DNA of 64,000 nt. Source: JAEUMD01 sp050246945. GTDB taxonomy: Bacteria > Pseudomonadota > Alphaproteobacteria > Rhizobiales > Hyphomicrobiaceae. The notes beneath the pieces are model-generated. The model was not told where the DNA came from. It ran no database searches and saw nothing but the letters and a program-made list of their open reading frames with translations. Made by a program: the position numbers and the translations under genes. The stretch spans positions 137,895 through 201,894 of the forward strand of contig JBFWVC010000011.1 in assembly GCA_050246945.1 (NCBI GenBank), read 5' to 3'. Shown one piece after another: positions 18,038-26,918 of this stretch. Positions within the stretch are counted from its first letter, which is position 1, and every line of letters starts with the position of its first letter.

Positions 18038-18339
18038 CGTTCAGGTGTTAGACCCAGGCCGCGTCGGCCCACCGGCAGGAGATGGGGGTGCTCTTGGCCG
18101 TGTACAAGCGGTCATTTGCGCAGGGACGCGACGGATTGCCGCTCCGCTCGACGTTACTTTGCGGACCTAGCCGGTCATCCGAATCAGGATCGAACGTTCA
18201 CGTGATCTGCGGCACGCGCACATGAACAACAGCTGTATGTGCCGTACGGGCCCCCGTTCAGGTTGAGCCGGCCATCATCCGGCCACGTCAACGCTCGCCG
18301 GAATGGTGCCAAATCCGCCCCGCTACCAGGAGGTTCGAC

Positions 18340-19857
18340 ATGCGATTGCTGGCTCGCGCGCTGAGGGGACTGATGCTGACCGCAGTCAGCCTTGCCTTGG
18401 TCGGCTATGGTGGCTGGAGGATCTACGATGCGGCGGCATCGGCCGACAAGCCGAAACGCAGCAGCATCCAGCGCGAGCGTGCGTTCGTCGTCGATGCGGG
18501 CGTGCTCGAGGCGCAGACGCATTCTCCCAAAATCACCTCTTACGGTGTCGTTCAGGCCTGGACCAGCCTCGAGATTCGCGCGCCCGCAGCAGGCCCCATA
18601 TCGGAGATTTCTCCCAACGTTCGCGATGGTCTCGCAGTGGTCAAGGGTGAACTGCTGTTTCGGATCGATCCGGAGATTGCCGCGCGTCGCGTGACCGACG
18701 CCAAGGCCGGACTGGCTCAGGCGGAAGCAGAACTTTCCGAAGCCCGGCAGAGCCGGTCTCATTTTCAAGCCGAACTTGCCGCGGCCAAGGGACAGGCCGA
18801 AGTGCGCCGCGCGGATCTCGGTCGCAAGACACAGCTTTTCGAAAAGAAGCTCATCACGGCGTCCTCACTCGATGAAATACGGCTCGCTGTGTCAGCCGCC
18901 GAGCAGGCGGTGATTGCCAAGGAGCAGGCGCAGCTGGCGCTGTCGGGACGGATTGAAAAGGCTGAGGCCGGCGTCGAGCGCGCGAGGCTCGTCTTGAGCG
19001 ACGCGGAACGTGCGCTGTCGGACACCTCCTATCGCGCACCTTTCGCGGGACGGCTTGCGGATGTGACGCTGACGCTCGGGCGGCGTGTTTCACAGAACGA
19101 GAAGCTGGCGCTGCTAATCGATCCGGCGGCTCTCGAAGTCTCCTTCCCGATCCGCAACAGCGAGTTTGGCAATCTCATCGATCCGGCCAAGCCAGAATCG
19201 CTTTTGCGTTTGCCGGTCACCGCGCGGCTCGACCTCGGCGGCAACGATATCCTCGTGGCGGGACGTCTCGATCGCCCCGCGGCGATGGCCTCGACACAAT
19301 CGGGCCGGACAGTCTATGCGCAACTGACCGGAAGTAACGCGGCAGCGCTCCGACCTGGAGATTTCGTCACCGTCGAGGTCACAGAGCCGGTCATGGAGGG
19401 CGTCGCCGTCATCCCTGCCGATGCAGCGACTGTCGATGGGCGCATTCTACTGATTGGTGCTGACCGACGCCTGAAGGATCATGGCGCTCGCATCGTACGG
19501 CGGCAAACGGATACGCTCGTCGTATCCGACGTTCCGTTCGGGCAGACCTACGTACGCCGTCGCCTTCCCTATCTTGACGCGGGCATCAAGGTGGAGCCGC
19601 GCGGCCAGACTGCTCCTCAGTTCGCGGGGCCGGTCGCCAAAGTATCCGGCACGAGCGGCCCGCGTGACGAGGCCGATGAGCCAATTGCTCTCGATGAAAC
19701 GCGCCGCGCTGCATTGATCGCGCACGTCAAGGCGGACGGCGGCATGCCGGAATCGCGGCGGCAGCGCATGCTCGATGAACTCGCCAAACCGAAGCCTTCG
19801 CGCCGACTTGTCGATCGGATAGAGCGCCGCATGACGCGCGAGGAAGGCCGCTCATGA
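18340..19857 (+). CDS. RND efflux periplasmic adaptor (HlyD/MFP family)
   Basis: 505 residues, preceded by a strong AGGAGG (18329-18334). N-terminal signal-anchor (LMLTAVSLALVGYGGW). Lipoyl half-motif TSLEIRAPAAGPISEISPNV, a long alpha-hairpin (~115-215, LAQAEAELSEARQS ... QAQLALSGRIEKAEAGVERA), second lipoyl half YRAPFAGRLADVTLTLGRRV, then beta-barrel and membrane-proximal domains. A hydrophilic C-terminal extension (~440-505) is longer than usual. It bridges the pump to an outer-membrane channel. It overlaps the pump gene by 4 bp (ATGA), so the two are translationally coupled; no outer-membrane factor gene follows. Confidence 0.9.
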   Translation: MRLLARALRGLMLTAVSLALVGYGGWRIYDAAASADKPKRSSIQRERAFVVDAGVLEAQTHSPKITSYGVVQAWTSLEIRAPAAGPISEISPNVRDGLAVVKGELLFRIDPEIAARRVTDAKAGLAQAEAELSEARQSRSHFQAELAAAKGQAEVRRADLGRKTQLFEKKLITASSLDEIRLAVSAAEQAVIAKEQAQLALSGRIEKAEAGVERARLVLSDAERALSDTSYRAPFAGRLADVTLTLGRRVSQNEKLALLIDPAALEVSFPIRNSEFGNLIDPAKPESLLRLPVTARLDLGGNDILVAGRLDRPAAMASTQSGRTVYAQLTGSNAAALRPGDFVTVEVTEPVMEGVAVIPADAATVDGRILLIGADRRLKDHGARIVRRQTDTLVVSDVPFGQTYVRRRLPYLDAGIKVEPRGQTAPQFAGPVAKVSGTSGPRDEADEPIALDETRRAALIAHVKADGGMPESRRQRMLDELAKPKPSRRLVDRIERRMTREEGRS

Positions 19858-22800
19858 CGACGACGTCACGCATGCCCGGATCACCTTCGACGGGAATTCT
19901 CAGGTATTTCGTCTCGCATCGCACGGCGGCGAACCTGCTGCTGATGATGATGCTTGTCGTGGGGCTCGCGTCGGCGACGCGCCTGCGCGCGCAATTCTTT
20001 CCCGACGTTCCCGTCAGTACGATCACCGTGTCGGTGGTCTGGTCGGGAGCGGCGCCAGAGGACATGGACCAAGCGATCGTCTCGCGCATCGAGCCGCGCC
20101 TGCGCGTCATCGACGGCGTGAAGACCGCGACCGCCGTCTCGCGCCAGGGCTTGGCGATGATCACGCTCGAATTTCAACCGGGGACGGATATCGCTGTCGC
20201 GATGGACGATGCAAAAATGGCGATCGACGAGATTCGCGATCTGCCAGCCGACATCGAGAAGCCAGTGTTGCGGCCCGGACGATGGCGCGATCGCGTGACC
20301 GACGTCCTGATCAGCGGAGACCTCGGTATCGACCAGCTTTACCGCATCGCCGAGGAGTTCAAAACCGCGCTATTTGCCAAGGGCGTCACGCTGACCAGTA
20401 TCGAGGGCATCTCCGCGCCCGAGATCCGCATAAACGTGCGCCCGCGCGATCTAGAGCGGTTCCAGGTGGCGCTCAGCGATATTTCCGCGGCCGTCCGATC
20501 AGAAACTGGAACGCAGCCGATCGGCCGCATCGAGGCCACGGGTGCGCGCGTGCGCGCGGAGACGCGCGCGCTGACGCCTGAGGCGATCGCCGCCATTCCC
20601 GTGCGGGCTCGTACCGATGGTTCGAAGATCCTGCTCGCCGATGTCGCCGACGTGATAGAGGAAGGCCTCGACCGGTCGACCGCACTCTATCACGATGGCA
20701 AGCCTGCGGTGATTGTACAGGTCAACCGTGATGCCCAGGGCGATGCGCTCAAGCTTCAGGCGATCGTCGAGGGGGTCGTCGCAGACTTGTCACCTCGGTT
20801 GACAAAGAGCGTGGCGATGACGCTCGTGCATCCGCGCGCCAGCGAGATATCGGCGCGCCTCGATATTCTGATCCGAAACGGCATCGGCGGCCTCGCCGTC
20901 GTGGTCGTGCTGCTGTTCCTGTTCCTGTCCGCGCGCACCGCGTTCTGGGTGACGGCGGGCATTCCGGTGGCAATGGCCGCGACGCTGGCGCTAATGTATG
21001 CGTTCGGCTTTACGTTCAACATGATCTCGCTGTTTGCACTGATCATCTGCCTTGGCATCGTTGTCGACGACGCCATCGTCGTCGGAGAACACGCCGACCA
21101 TCTGGCGCGGCAGGGCTTGGCGCCGGACGAAGCCGCCACGCAGGCCGCCAGCCGGATGTCGGCCGCCGTGTTCTCAGCATCGATCACCACGGTGATCGCG
21201 TTCGCCGTCCTGGGGCTGATCACGGGGCGGATGGGCCGGCTCGTCTCGGACATCCCGTTCACTGTGTCCGTTGTCATCCTCGCCAGCCTCGTGGAATCGT
21301 TCCTGATCCTGCCTGCGCACATGCGTCACGCACTTGCACATGCGGGCAAGAAGGGCCTTCTCGACCTGCCAAGCGAATGGGTCAATCGTGGCTTCGACCG
21401 CTTCAAGACCAGCGTGTTCACGCCTTTCATGCGGCATGTCGTGGGCCTGCGCTACCCAGTGCTCGCCGGAGGACTGGCGCTGCTGGCCGTCTCTGTCGCC
21501 GCGTTGATCGACAAGACGGTGCACTGGCAATTCTTCAACTCGCCCGAGCGCGCAACGATCCGCGCAAATCTGGCGATGCTCGGCAGTGCGACAAGAGCCG
21601 ACACCAAGGCGATGGTGGCCGAGCTCGATCGTGCGCTGCGCGTCGTCGACAAGCGCTATGAAGAGAAATACGGCCGCGCGCCGGTGCAAGTCGCGATCGC
21701 GAAGATCGGCGGCACGACGGGGCGCGGACTGAAGGGCGCCGATGTGAAGGATCCCGATCAGCTCGCGGGCTATGACATTGAGCTGATCGATCCGGACCAG
21801 CGGACGTACACTGCGTTCGAGTTCATTCGCGCCTGGCAGGACGAGATAAAGCGGCATCCGCTTCTGGAGACGCTGGCGCTACGCGGCGACCGTTCGGGTC
21901 CCGGCGGCGACGCGATCGACGTGCGCCTTTCTGGCGCGGACGAAACGATCCTCAAGAGCGCGGCGGAAGCAGTCAAGGCGGCCCTGGCACGATATCCTGC
22001 AGCGACGGGCGTGGAGGACGATCTTGCCTACGACCGGCCGGAGTTGATGATCGAGCTGACGCCGCGCGGAGAGGCGCTCGGCTTCAACACGCAAGCGATT
22101 GCCGCGGCGTTGCGCCAGAGGCTTGACGGGATCGAGGCGATCAAGCTTGCGCGCGAAACGCAGGAGATAGTCGCCCGCGTGCGGCTGCCCGAGACCGACA
22201 TCGGGCCGGCCTACCTCCATCAAGCGCGACTGCCTCTTCCCGACGGCAGCGGCTTCGTCGCACTCGGCGATATCGCAACCGTTTCGGAGGAGCAGGGCTT
22301 CTCCTCGATCCGGCGCGAGAACGGCAACCGGCGCGTCGCCGTATCGGGCGATCTCAGCGACGATCCGGCCGCGAGCGCCGAGGTCATCAGCGCATTGCGG
22401 AACGAGATTTTACCGGACGTCGCCGCGCGCTACGGAATAGCCTGGTCACTCGGCGGACTCGCCGAGCAGGAGGGCGAATTCCTCGGCGAAGCGGCGGTTG
22501 GCGTCGTCCTGGCGCTCGTCGGTATCTATCTCGTTCTGGCGTGGGTGTTCGCGTCGTGGTCGCGTCCGGCCATCGTCATGCTGATCATTCCGTTCGGGCT
22601 CGTCGGCACGATCTGGGGGCATTGGCTGCATGACATGCCGTTGACGATGTTTTCCGTCGTCGGGCTCATCGGCATGGCTGGCATCATCATCAACGACTCC
22701 ATCGTCCTGGTGACGACTATCGACCAGCGCGCCGAAAATGGCGATCTCCTGTCGGCCATCGTCGCGGGTACGGCTGACCGACTGCGCGCCGTCCTGCTGA

Positions 22801-23075
22801 CCACGCTCACGACGGTCGGCGGCCTTGCGCCGCTACTGTTCGAAACGAGCCGGCAGGCGCAGTTCCTGCAACCCACTGTCATCACGCTCTGCTACGGGCT
22901 CGGGTTCGGCGTCATCATGGTGCTGCTGCTGACGCCGGCGATGATCGGCATCAATCACGACATCGCAAGTTCCATACGGTCGATGCGCCGGTTGCCGCGC
23001 GTCCTGTCGCGGCGGCGCTCGATGCAAAATGCCATGGGACGCGCTGACTTGAAGTCCACGACGGCAGTGGCTTGA
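19854..23075 (+). CDS. RND efflux permease
   Basis: 1073 residues, normal for a tripartite RND pump. Twelve membrane helices in two halves, with two large periplasmic loops. N-terminus YFVSHRTAANLLLMMMLVVG; helix-4 motif GIVVDDAIVVGEHADHLARQ with the Asp pair used in proton relay; second-half counterpart GMAGIIINDSIVLVTTIDQR. It belongs to the AcrB/MdtB-like superfamily branch often annotated as a generic efflux RND transporter in Rhizobiales, not to the HAE1 multidrug branch found at 38534. Proton-driven export; substrate unknown. Confidence 0.92.
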   Translation: MTTTSRMPGSPSTGILRYFVSHRTAANLLLMMMLVVGLASATRLRAQFFPDVPVSTITVSVVWSGAAPEDMDQAIVSRIEPRLRVIDGVKTATAVSRQGLAMITLEFQPGTDIAVAMDDAKMAIDEIRDLPADIEKPVLRPGRWRDRVTDVLISGDLGIDQLYRIAEEFKTALFAKGVTLTSIEGISAPEIRINVRPRDLERFQVALSDISAAVRSETGTQPIGRIEATGARVRAETRALTPEAIAAIPVRARTDGSKILLADVADVIEEGLDRSTALYHDGKPAVIVQVNRDAQGDALKLQAIVEGVVADLSPRLTKSVAMTLVHPRASEISARLDILIRNGIGGLAVVVVLLFLFLSARTAFWVTAGIPVAMAATLALMYAFGFTFNMISLFALIICLGIVVDDAIVVGEHADHLARQGLAPDEAATQAASRMSAAVFSASITTVIAFAVLGLITGRMGRLVSDIPFTVSVVILASLVESFLILPAHMRHALAHAGKKGLLDLPSEWVNRGFDRFKTSVFTPFMRHVVGLRYPVLAGGLALLAVSVAALIDKTVHWQFFNSPERATIRANLAMLGSATRADTKAMVAELDRALRVVDKRYEEKYGRAPVQVAIAKIGGTTGRGLKGADVKDPDQLAGYDIELIDPDQRTYTAFEFIRAWQDEIKRHPLLETLALRGDRSGPGGDAIDVRLSGADETILKSAAEAVKAALARYPAATGVEDDLAYDRPELMIELTPRGEALGFNTQAIAAALRQRLDGIEAIKLARETQEIVARVRLPETDIGPAYLHQARLPLPDGSGFVALGDIATVSEEQGFSSIRRENGNRRVAVSGDLSDDPAASAEVISALRNEILPDVAARYGIAWSLGGLAEQEGEFLGEAAVGVVLALVGIYLVLAWVFASWSRPAIVMLIIPFGLVGTIWGHWLHDMPLTMFSVVGLIGMAGIIINDSIVLVTTIDQRAENGDLLSAIVAGTADRLRAVLLTTLTTVGGLAPLLFETSRQAQFLQPTVITLCYGLGFGVIMVLLLTPAMIGINHDIASSIRSMRRLPRVLSRRRSMQNAMGRADLKSTTAVA

Positions 23076-23384
23076 TCAGACTGGAAGGCCTTCATCACCA
23101 TGCCTTGTCGGGGCATGTGGGGCGGCTCCGCAAAGCAGATATTCTCCGGCAGCGCGCCATTGCGGCTCGGCGTTTACCATTCGATCTGCCTGCCGCATGC
23201 GTGGACGAATATTCCGAGTGGTGGTTGCCTCCGTCCTGATGGGGAGTCGTGCGCCTGTGTGCGTCGCCGCTGCCTTCGCTCTCATAGCCGCTTTGCGAAC
23301 ATGCGATCCATTGCCTTGAAAAAGCCGCTTGCGCCGCCAAGAGTACAGCTATACTTTGCACTGCAAATCTCTTTGGGTGGCACG
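23076..23384. other. Intergenic region with a candidate promoter
   Basis: No supported gene. A TATACT hexamer (23350-23355) about 30 bp before ATG 23385 is a plausible -10 element; the best upstream match to a -35 is weak (TTGCGC at 23329, 15-bp spacer). The -10 overlaps a 13-bp palindrome described separately. Confidence 0.45.
23353..23366. promoter_or_regulatory. Candidate operator ACTTTGCACTGCAA
   Basis: The core TTTGCACTGCAAA (23355-23367) is a perfect 13-bp palindrome overlapping the candidate -10. A second site with the same flanks, ACTTTG-TGA-TGCAA, lies at 24491-24504 over the uppS start. Eleven of 14 positions are identical and only the three central bases differ. Confidence 0.5.
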
Positions 23385-24002
23385 ATGAGTGATCTTCAAA
23401 AGGCCTTGGCGGATATCGGCCGAATCCGCGTACAGCTGGCCGCGGGTACGATGTTTCGCGGCTTCGGGCCAACGGTCGTGGCACTCTCCGGATTGATGGC
23501 GCTTGCCGCGGCGGCAGGACAAGCCGCCGGCGTGCTTCCCGGAGACACAGCTCTTTCCTACCTGCTCGTCTGGGTGGTTGTGGCGATTGCGGCATCGACC
23601 TTGATCGGCGTCGAGATGCGCGCACGTACACACCGCCGGCACTCGGGCCTTGCCGACGTCATGCTGCTCAATGCGGTCGAGCATTTCCTTCCGTTCGGCG
23701 CAGCCGGTGCGGTGTTCGCCGCCATCATGATGCGCAACGCACCTGAGCTGGCGTGGTTGTTGCCAGGGGTATGGCAGACGCTCGTCGGGCTCGGACTTTT
23801 TGCGGCCATCCGATTCCTGCCGCGCGCAGTCATTGTCGCGGCGGGGTGGTATCTCGTCTCAGGAGCCGTGGTGCTTGCACTCGCCAGCACGACACGCACT
23901 CTTTCGCCCTGGGACATGGGGCTGCCGTTCGGAATCGGGCAGTTGATCCTCGCCGGTATTCTGCACATTGCCGAAGGAGAGGCAGATGCCGAAACCTGCT
24001 GA
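23385..24002 (+). CDS. Small integral membrane protein, unknown function
   Basis: 205 residues from ATG 23385 (MSDLQKALADIGRIRVQLAA). Six predicted membrane helices (~30-48, 58-76, 100-115, 122-140, 146-165, 172-190), with few charged residues between them. It overlaps the start of the winged-helix regulator, so the two form one transcription unit. It may be conserved beside such regulators in other Rhizobiales (from memory, not searched). Possibly a membrane sensor or effector partner of the regulator; that is inference. The longer open frame upstream to 23100 lacks protein-like composition. Confidence 0.75.
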   Translation: MSDLQKALADIGRIRVQLAAGTMFRGFGPTVVALSGLMALAAAAGQAAGVLPGDTALSYLLVWVVVAIAASTLIGVEMRARTHRRHSGLADVMLLNAVEHFLPFGAAGAVFAAIMMRNAPELAWLLPGVWQTLVGLGLFAAIRFLPRAVIVAAGWYLVSGAVVLALASTTRTLSPWDMGLPFGIGQLILAGILHIAEGEADAETC

Positions 24003-24363
24003 CGATGCTCCCTTCTCCTATGATGGGCTGGATCGCGTGCTGCACGAGAAGGCGCGCCTGGGGATCATGACGTCTCTGATGGCACATCCCAAGGGGCTTG
24101 CGTTTGGCGACCTCAAGCAACTGTGCGGTCTCACCGACGGCAATCTCAGTCGGCATTTGCAGACGCTCGAGGAGGCCGGCGTTGTCGAGATCACCAAGAC
24201 GTTCGAGGGCAAGCGTCCGCTGACCACGTGCCGGCTGACTTCCGCGGGCAGAAAGCGGTTCCTGAACTACATCGAGGTCCTCGAACAAGTCTTACGGGAT
24301 GCGACACTTGCGGCGGGCAACGCCCCGGCCACCCGCACGCGCCCTAGGCTCAAGCCGGCCTGA
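23986..24363 (+). CDS. Winged-helix transcriptional regulator
   Basis: 125 residues from ATG 23986, preceded by AAGGAGA (23974-23980), which decides this start. Residues ~15-100 form a winged helix of the HTH_34/ArsR-MarR-like type: VLHEKARLGIMTSLMAHPKG, LAFGDLKQLCGLTDGNLSRH, LQTLEEAGVVEITKTFEGKR, then PLTTCRLTSAGRKRF. DNA-binding dimer in the cytoplasm. It overlaps the membrane-protein gene by 17 bp. The paired sites at 23353 and 24491 are good candidates for its operators, giving autoregulation plus control of uppS and the exosortase genes. Confidence 0.88.
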   Translation: MPKPADDAPFSYDGLDRVLHEKARLGIMTSLMAHPKGLAFGDLKQLCGLTDGNLSRHLQTLEEAGVVEITKTFEGKRPLTTCRLTSAGRKRFLNYIEVLEQVLRDATLAAGNAPATRTRPRLKPA

Positions 24364-24490
24364 GACCTACGCGGGGATCTCGGGTAGCAGACGTGGTCCA
24401 GCCGGGGCACCGAGCGACTTAAGCACAAACGTCACCACCTCACCTGAACCTGTCAACACCCCTCGTCTGGCGAAACATTCACGGAAGGTT

Positions 24491-24504
24491 ACTTTGTGAT
24501 GCAA
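24491..24504. promoter_or_regulatory. Second candidate operator ACTTTGTGATGCAA
   Basis: Matches the site at 23353-23366 in both flanks (ACTTTG and TGCAA). It overlaps the GTG/ATG start of the polyprenyl diphosphate synthase gene, where a bound repressor could block transcription or the initiation region. Confidence 0.45.
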
Positions 24505-25272
24505 TGTACTTTGTATTTGCAGAATGAAAACAATCTGCATGTCGCCATCATCATGGACGGCAACGGTCGATGGGCCAGCGCACGCTTGCTACCGCGGAGC
24601 GCTGGTCATGTCGCCGGCATTCGGGCATTGCGTCGTACGATCGATGCCGCACCGGCACTCGGCATCGGCATTCTCACGGTCTACGCCTTTTCGGTCGACA
24701 ACTGGCGGCGGCCTGCGGAGGAAGTCGATGCCCTGATGGAGCTCATGCGCTCCTATCTCGACCGCGACGTTCAGAATCTGGTCGGCTGCGGCATTCGTCT
24801 TCAAGTGATCGGTCGTCGTGATCGGCTGCCGAGCGACCTCGCCGAAGCAATCGCATCTGCGGAGCGGGCGACCATATTCGGCGACCGGTTGCTGGTGCGC
24901 GTGGCGCTCGACTACTCTAGCCGTGATGCGATCCTTGATGCCGCCGCGCAGTTCAAGGCAGCTCCGACGCGGGAGGTCATGTCTCGCGTTCTTGCCGGAG
25001 ATTGCCGAGCCGGCGACGTCGATCTCCTGATCCGTACGAGCGGCGAGAAGCGCTTGTCAGATTTCATGCTGTGGGAGGCTGCCTACGCAGAGCTCCACTT
25101 CACCGATCGGCTTTGGCCGGACTTCGATGCCTGCGATCTCGCGGCCGCCCTACACGAGTTCCAAACGCGTGAGCGGCGCTATGGCGGGATCGCCCCGCCT
25201 TCGCGACATGAGGAGACGGCGGCGCCGATCAAAGCCAACGAGGCCCAAGACGCCGAGGCGGCGGCGACATGA
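24496..25272 (+). CDS. uppS: Undecaprenyl/polyprenyl diphosphate synthase paralogue
   Basis: 258 residues from GTG 24496 (ATG 24499 follows directly). cis-Prenyltransferase signatures are intact: HVAIIMDGNGRWASARLLPR with the catalytic Asp, RSAGHVAGIRALRRTIDAA, VYAFSVDNWRRP, and the C-terminal DLLIRTSGEKRLSDFMLWEA, YAELHFTDRLWPDFDA. It condenses isopentenyl diphosphate to make a long cis-polyprenyl diphosphate lipid carrier. The context (no cdsA, dxr or frr) shows this is not the housekeeping copy. The 4-bp overlap with the exosortase gene suggests its lipid is linked to that system. Confidence 0.9.
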   Translation: MMQCTLYLQNENNLHVAIIMDGNGRWASARLLPRSAGHVAGIRALRRTIDAAPALGIGILTVYAFSVDNWRRPAEEVDALMELMRSYLDRDVQNLVGCGIRLQVIGRRDRLPSDLAEAIASAERATIFGDRLLVRVALDYSSRDAILDAAAQFKAAPTREVMSRVLAGDCRAGDVDLLIRTSGEKRLSDFMLWEAAYAELHFTDRLWPDFDACDLAAALHEFQTRERRYGGIAPPSRHEETAAPIKANEAQDAEAAAT

Positions 25273-26918
25273 GCAGTGAGCGTCCATCGGCTGCATCGCC
25301 AGAGGCTGGCCAGCCATCACAGAAATCGCTCGAGACTATGATAATCCTGTTGCCGGCGGCAATCCTGGCTGTCGATCCGGCACGCTGGCTCGTCAGCACG
25401 TGGCGCGACCCAGCCTACGACTCCCACGGTCTGCTCATTGCAACGTGCTTGGCCGCCATCGTGTTCTGGAGCTGGCGTAGCCCGGTGCGCGGCGGCGCCC
25501 GGCCGCCCGCCGCACGAGCGATGTGGTTGCTCATGATCTCGGCTCTCGTGCGCGCCGGCGGGCAAATCAGCGCCATCAACATCCTTGCCGCTCTCACGTT
25601 GATCGTCGACGTATACGCAGTGGCGCTGCTGGCGCGGCTCGACCAACGCGCGAGGGCGCTCTCGCCAGCCTGGCTCGCCGTAGCGTTCGCCTTCTCGATG
25701 CCATTGGAGCGTATGCTGCAACGGACCCTGGGCTACGGTCTGCAGCAGATCTCCAGCGATGGCGCCTGCATGATCTTGCGAAGTTTCTACGACCATGCGC
25801 GCTGCGAGGGGACTCGCATACTGCTGGAAGGCCGCGACGTACTGGTCGATCTGCCCTGCTCCGGTGCACGAACCTTGCTGCTGTCGCTACTGGCGTTCGT
25901 GCTTGCCGCCACCGTTCTCGGGCCGCGTCGCGGGATTGCCGCCGCCGGCTTCCTGCTCACGCTGGCGTCGGCGCTTTTCGCCAACATGATTCGGATTACG
26001 GTTCTCGCCATGGGCATCGCCTTTCCGCAAGCCATCGGCGGTTTGGATGTTATGGCCGAGCCGTTGCACGACGTGATCGGCTATCTTGCGATCGGCATCG
26101 GGCTTCTGCCTCTGCTCGCGTGGGTGCGCTGGAGCCTTGCGCGGCCAGCCTCGCGGCCGTTGGCTTCGCATTCCATGAACGCGGTTGACGGGGGTCGCAC
26201 GATCCACCGCTTCGCGCATTTGGGTCGTCTTGATCGAATTGTCCGCCATAACAGCGTTGCGCTGGCACTCGTGGCGGCCTTGGCGTCGACTGCGATCGTC
26301 AATCTGCCGCGACATGCTATCGACATCGCAAAGCCCGATACGTCACTCACCGTACCAGAGTGGCTGATGGGCCGGCAGGCACAGTCGATCGCACTTTCCG
26401 ACACCGAGGTCAGATACTTTACGGCATTCGGTGGCGCTGCTGTCAAAGCCAGCTACGGCGCCAACAGCTTGATGCTCGTGCGCACGACATCTCCGCTCCG
26501 GCATTTGCATGCTCCTGACGAATGCCTGCGGGGATCGGGATTCGATGTCAGATATCGCGGCATCTCGTACACTCCACTACCCACCGCGCATTATCTCGCG
26601 ACCTCGCCGGACGGACGGACTTTTCGCGTCGACGTCAGCTTCGTGTCCGATCGCGGGCACGTTACGGGGAGCGTTGCAGTTGCAGTGTGGCATTGGCTAA
26701 AGCGCGACGCGCGCCAATGGACCGCTATCCAGCGCATCTCACCCATCGAGATGCCACTCGCAGAGCACCAGGCGTTCTCTGCCGCGATGCTCTTTGCGCT
26801 CGGCATCGAGCCTGCGCCAACGAGCGCAGCCATTCCACAACCCGTGCCGGAACCGATTGGTCCGCCCGCCTCAGCGCCACCTCACGCACTCGCCCCATCC
26901 AAAAGCACGAAAGGATGA
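25269..26918 (+). CDS. Exosortase with fused EpsI-like domain (XrtT-like)
   Basis: 549 residues. The N-terminal half has about eight membrane helices and the exosortase catalytic set: Cys197 in LVDLPCSGARTLLLSL, Arg242 in ANMIRITVLAMG, His267 in AEPLHDVIGYLAIG. After a further helix (~330-345) the C-terminal periplasmic part (~355-510) resembles EpsI (DUF3485): RYFTAFGGAAVKASYGAN and HLHAPDECLRGSGFDVRYRG. Exosortases are inner-membrane cysteine transpeptidases that cleave PEP-CTERM-type tails. The layout resembles the family I recall as exosortase T; that subfamily name is from memory and unverified. Overlaps both neighbours by 4 bp. A Pro-rich tail follows residue ~520. Confidence 0.88.
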   Translation: MSSERPSAASPEAGQPSQKSLETMIILLPAAILAVDPARWLVSTWRDPAYDSHGLLIATCLAAIVFWSWRSPVRGGARPPAARAMWLLMISALVRAGGQISAINILAALTLIVDVYAVALLARLDQRARALSPAWLAVAFAFSMPLERMLQRTLGYGLQQISSDGACMILRSFYDHARCEGTRILLEGRDVLVDLPCSGARTLLLSLLAFVLAATVLGPRRGIAAAGFLLTLASALFANMIRITVLAMGIAFPQAIGGLDVMAEPLHDVIGYLAIGIGLLPLLAWVRWSLARPASRPLASHSMNAVDGGRTIHRFAHLGRLDRIVRHNSVALALVAALASTAIVNLPRHAIDIAKPDTSLTVPEWLMGRQAQSIALSDTEVRYFTAFGGAAVKASYGANSLMLVRTTSPLRHLHAPDECLRGSGFDVRYRGISYTPLPTAHYLATSPDGRTFRVDVSFVSDRGHVTGSVAVAVWHWLKRDARQWTAIQRISPIEMPLAEHQAFSAAMLFALGIEPAPTSAAIPQPVPEPIGPPASAPPHALAPSKSTKG

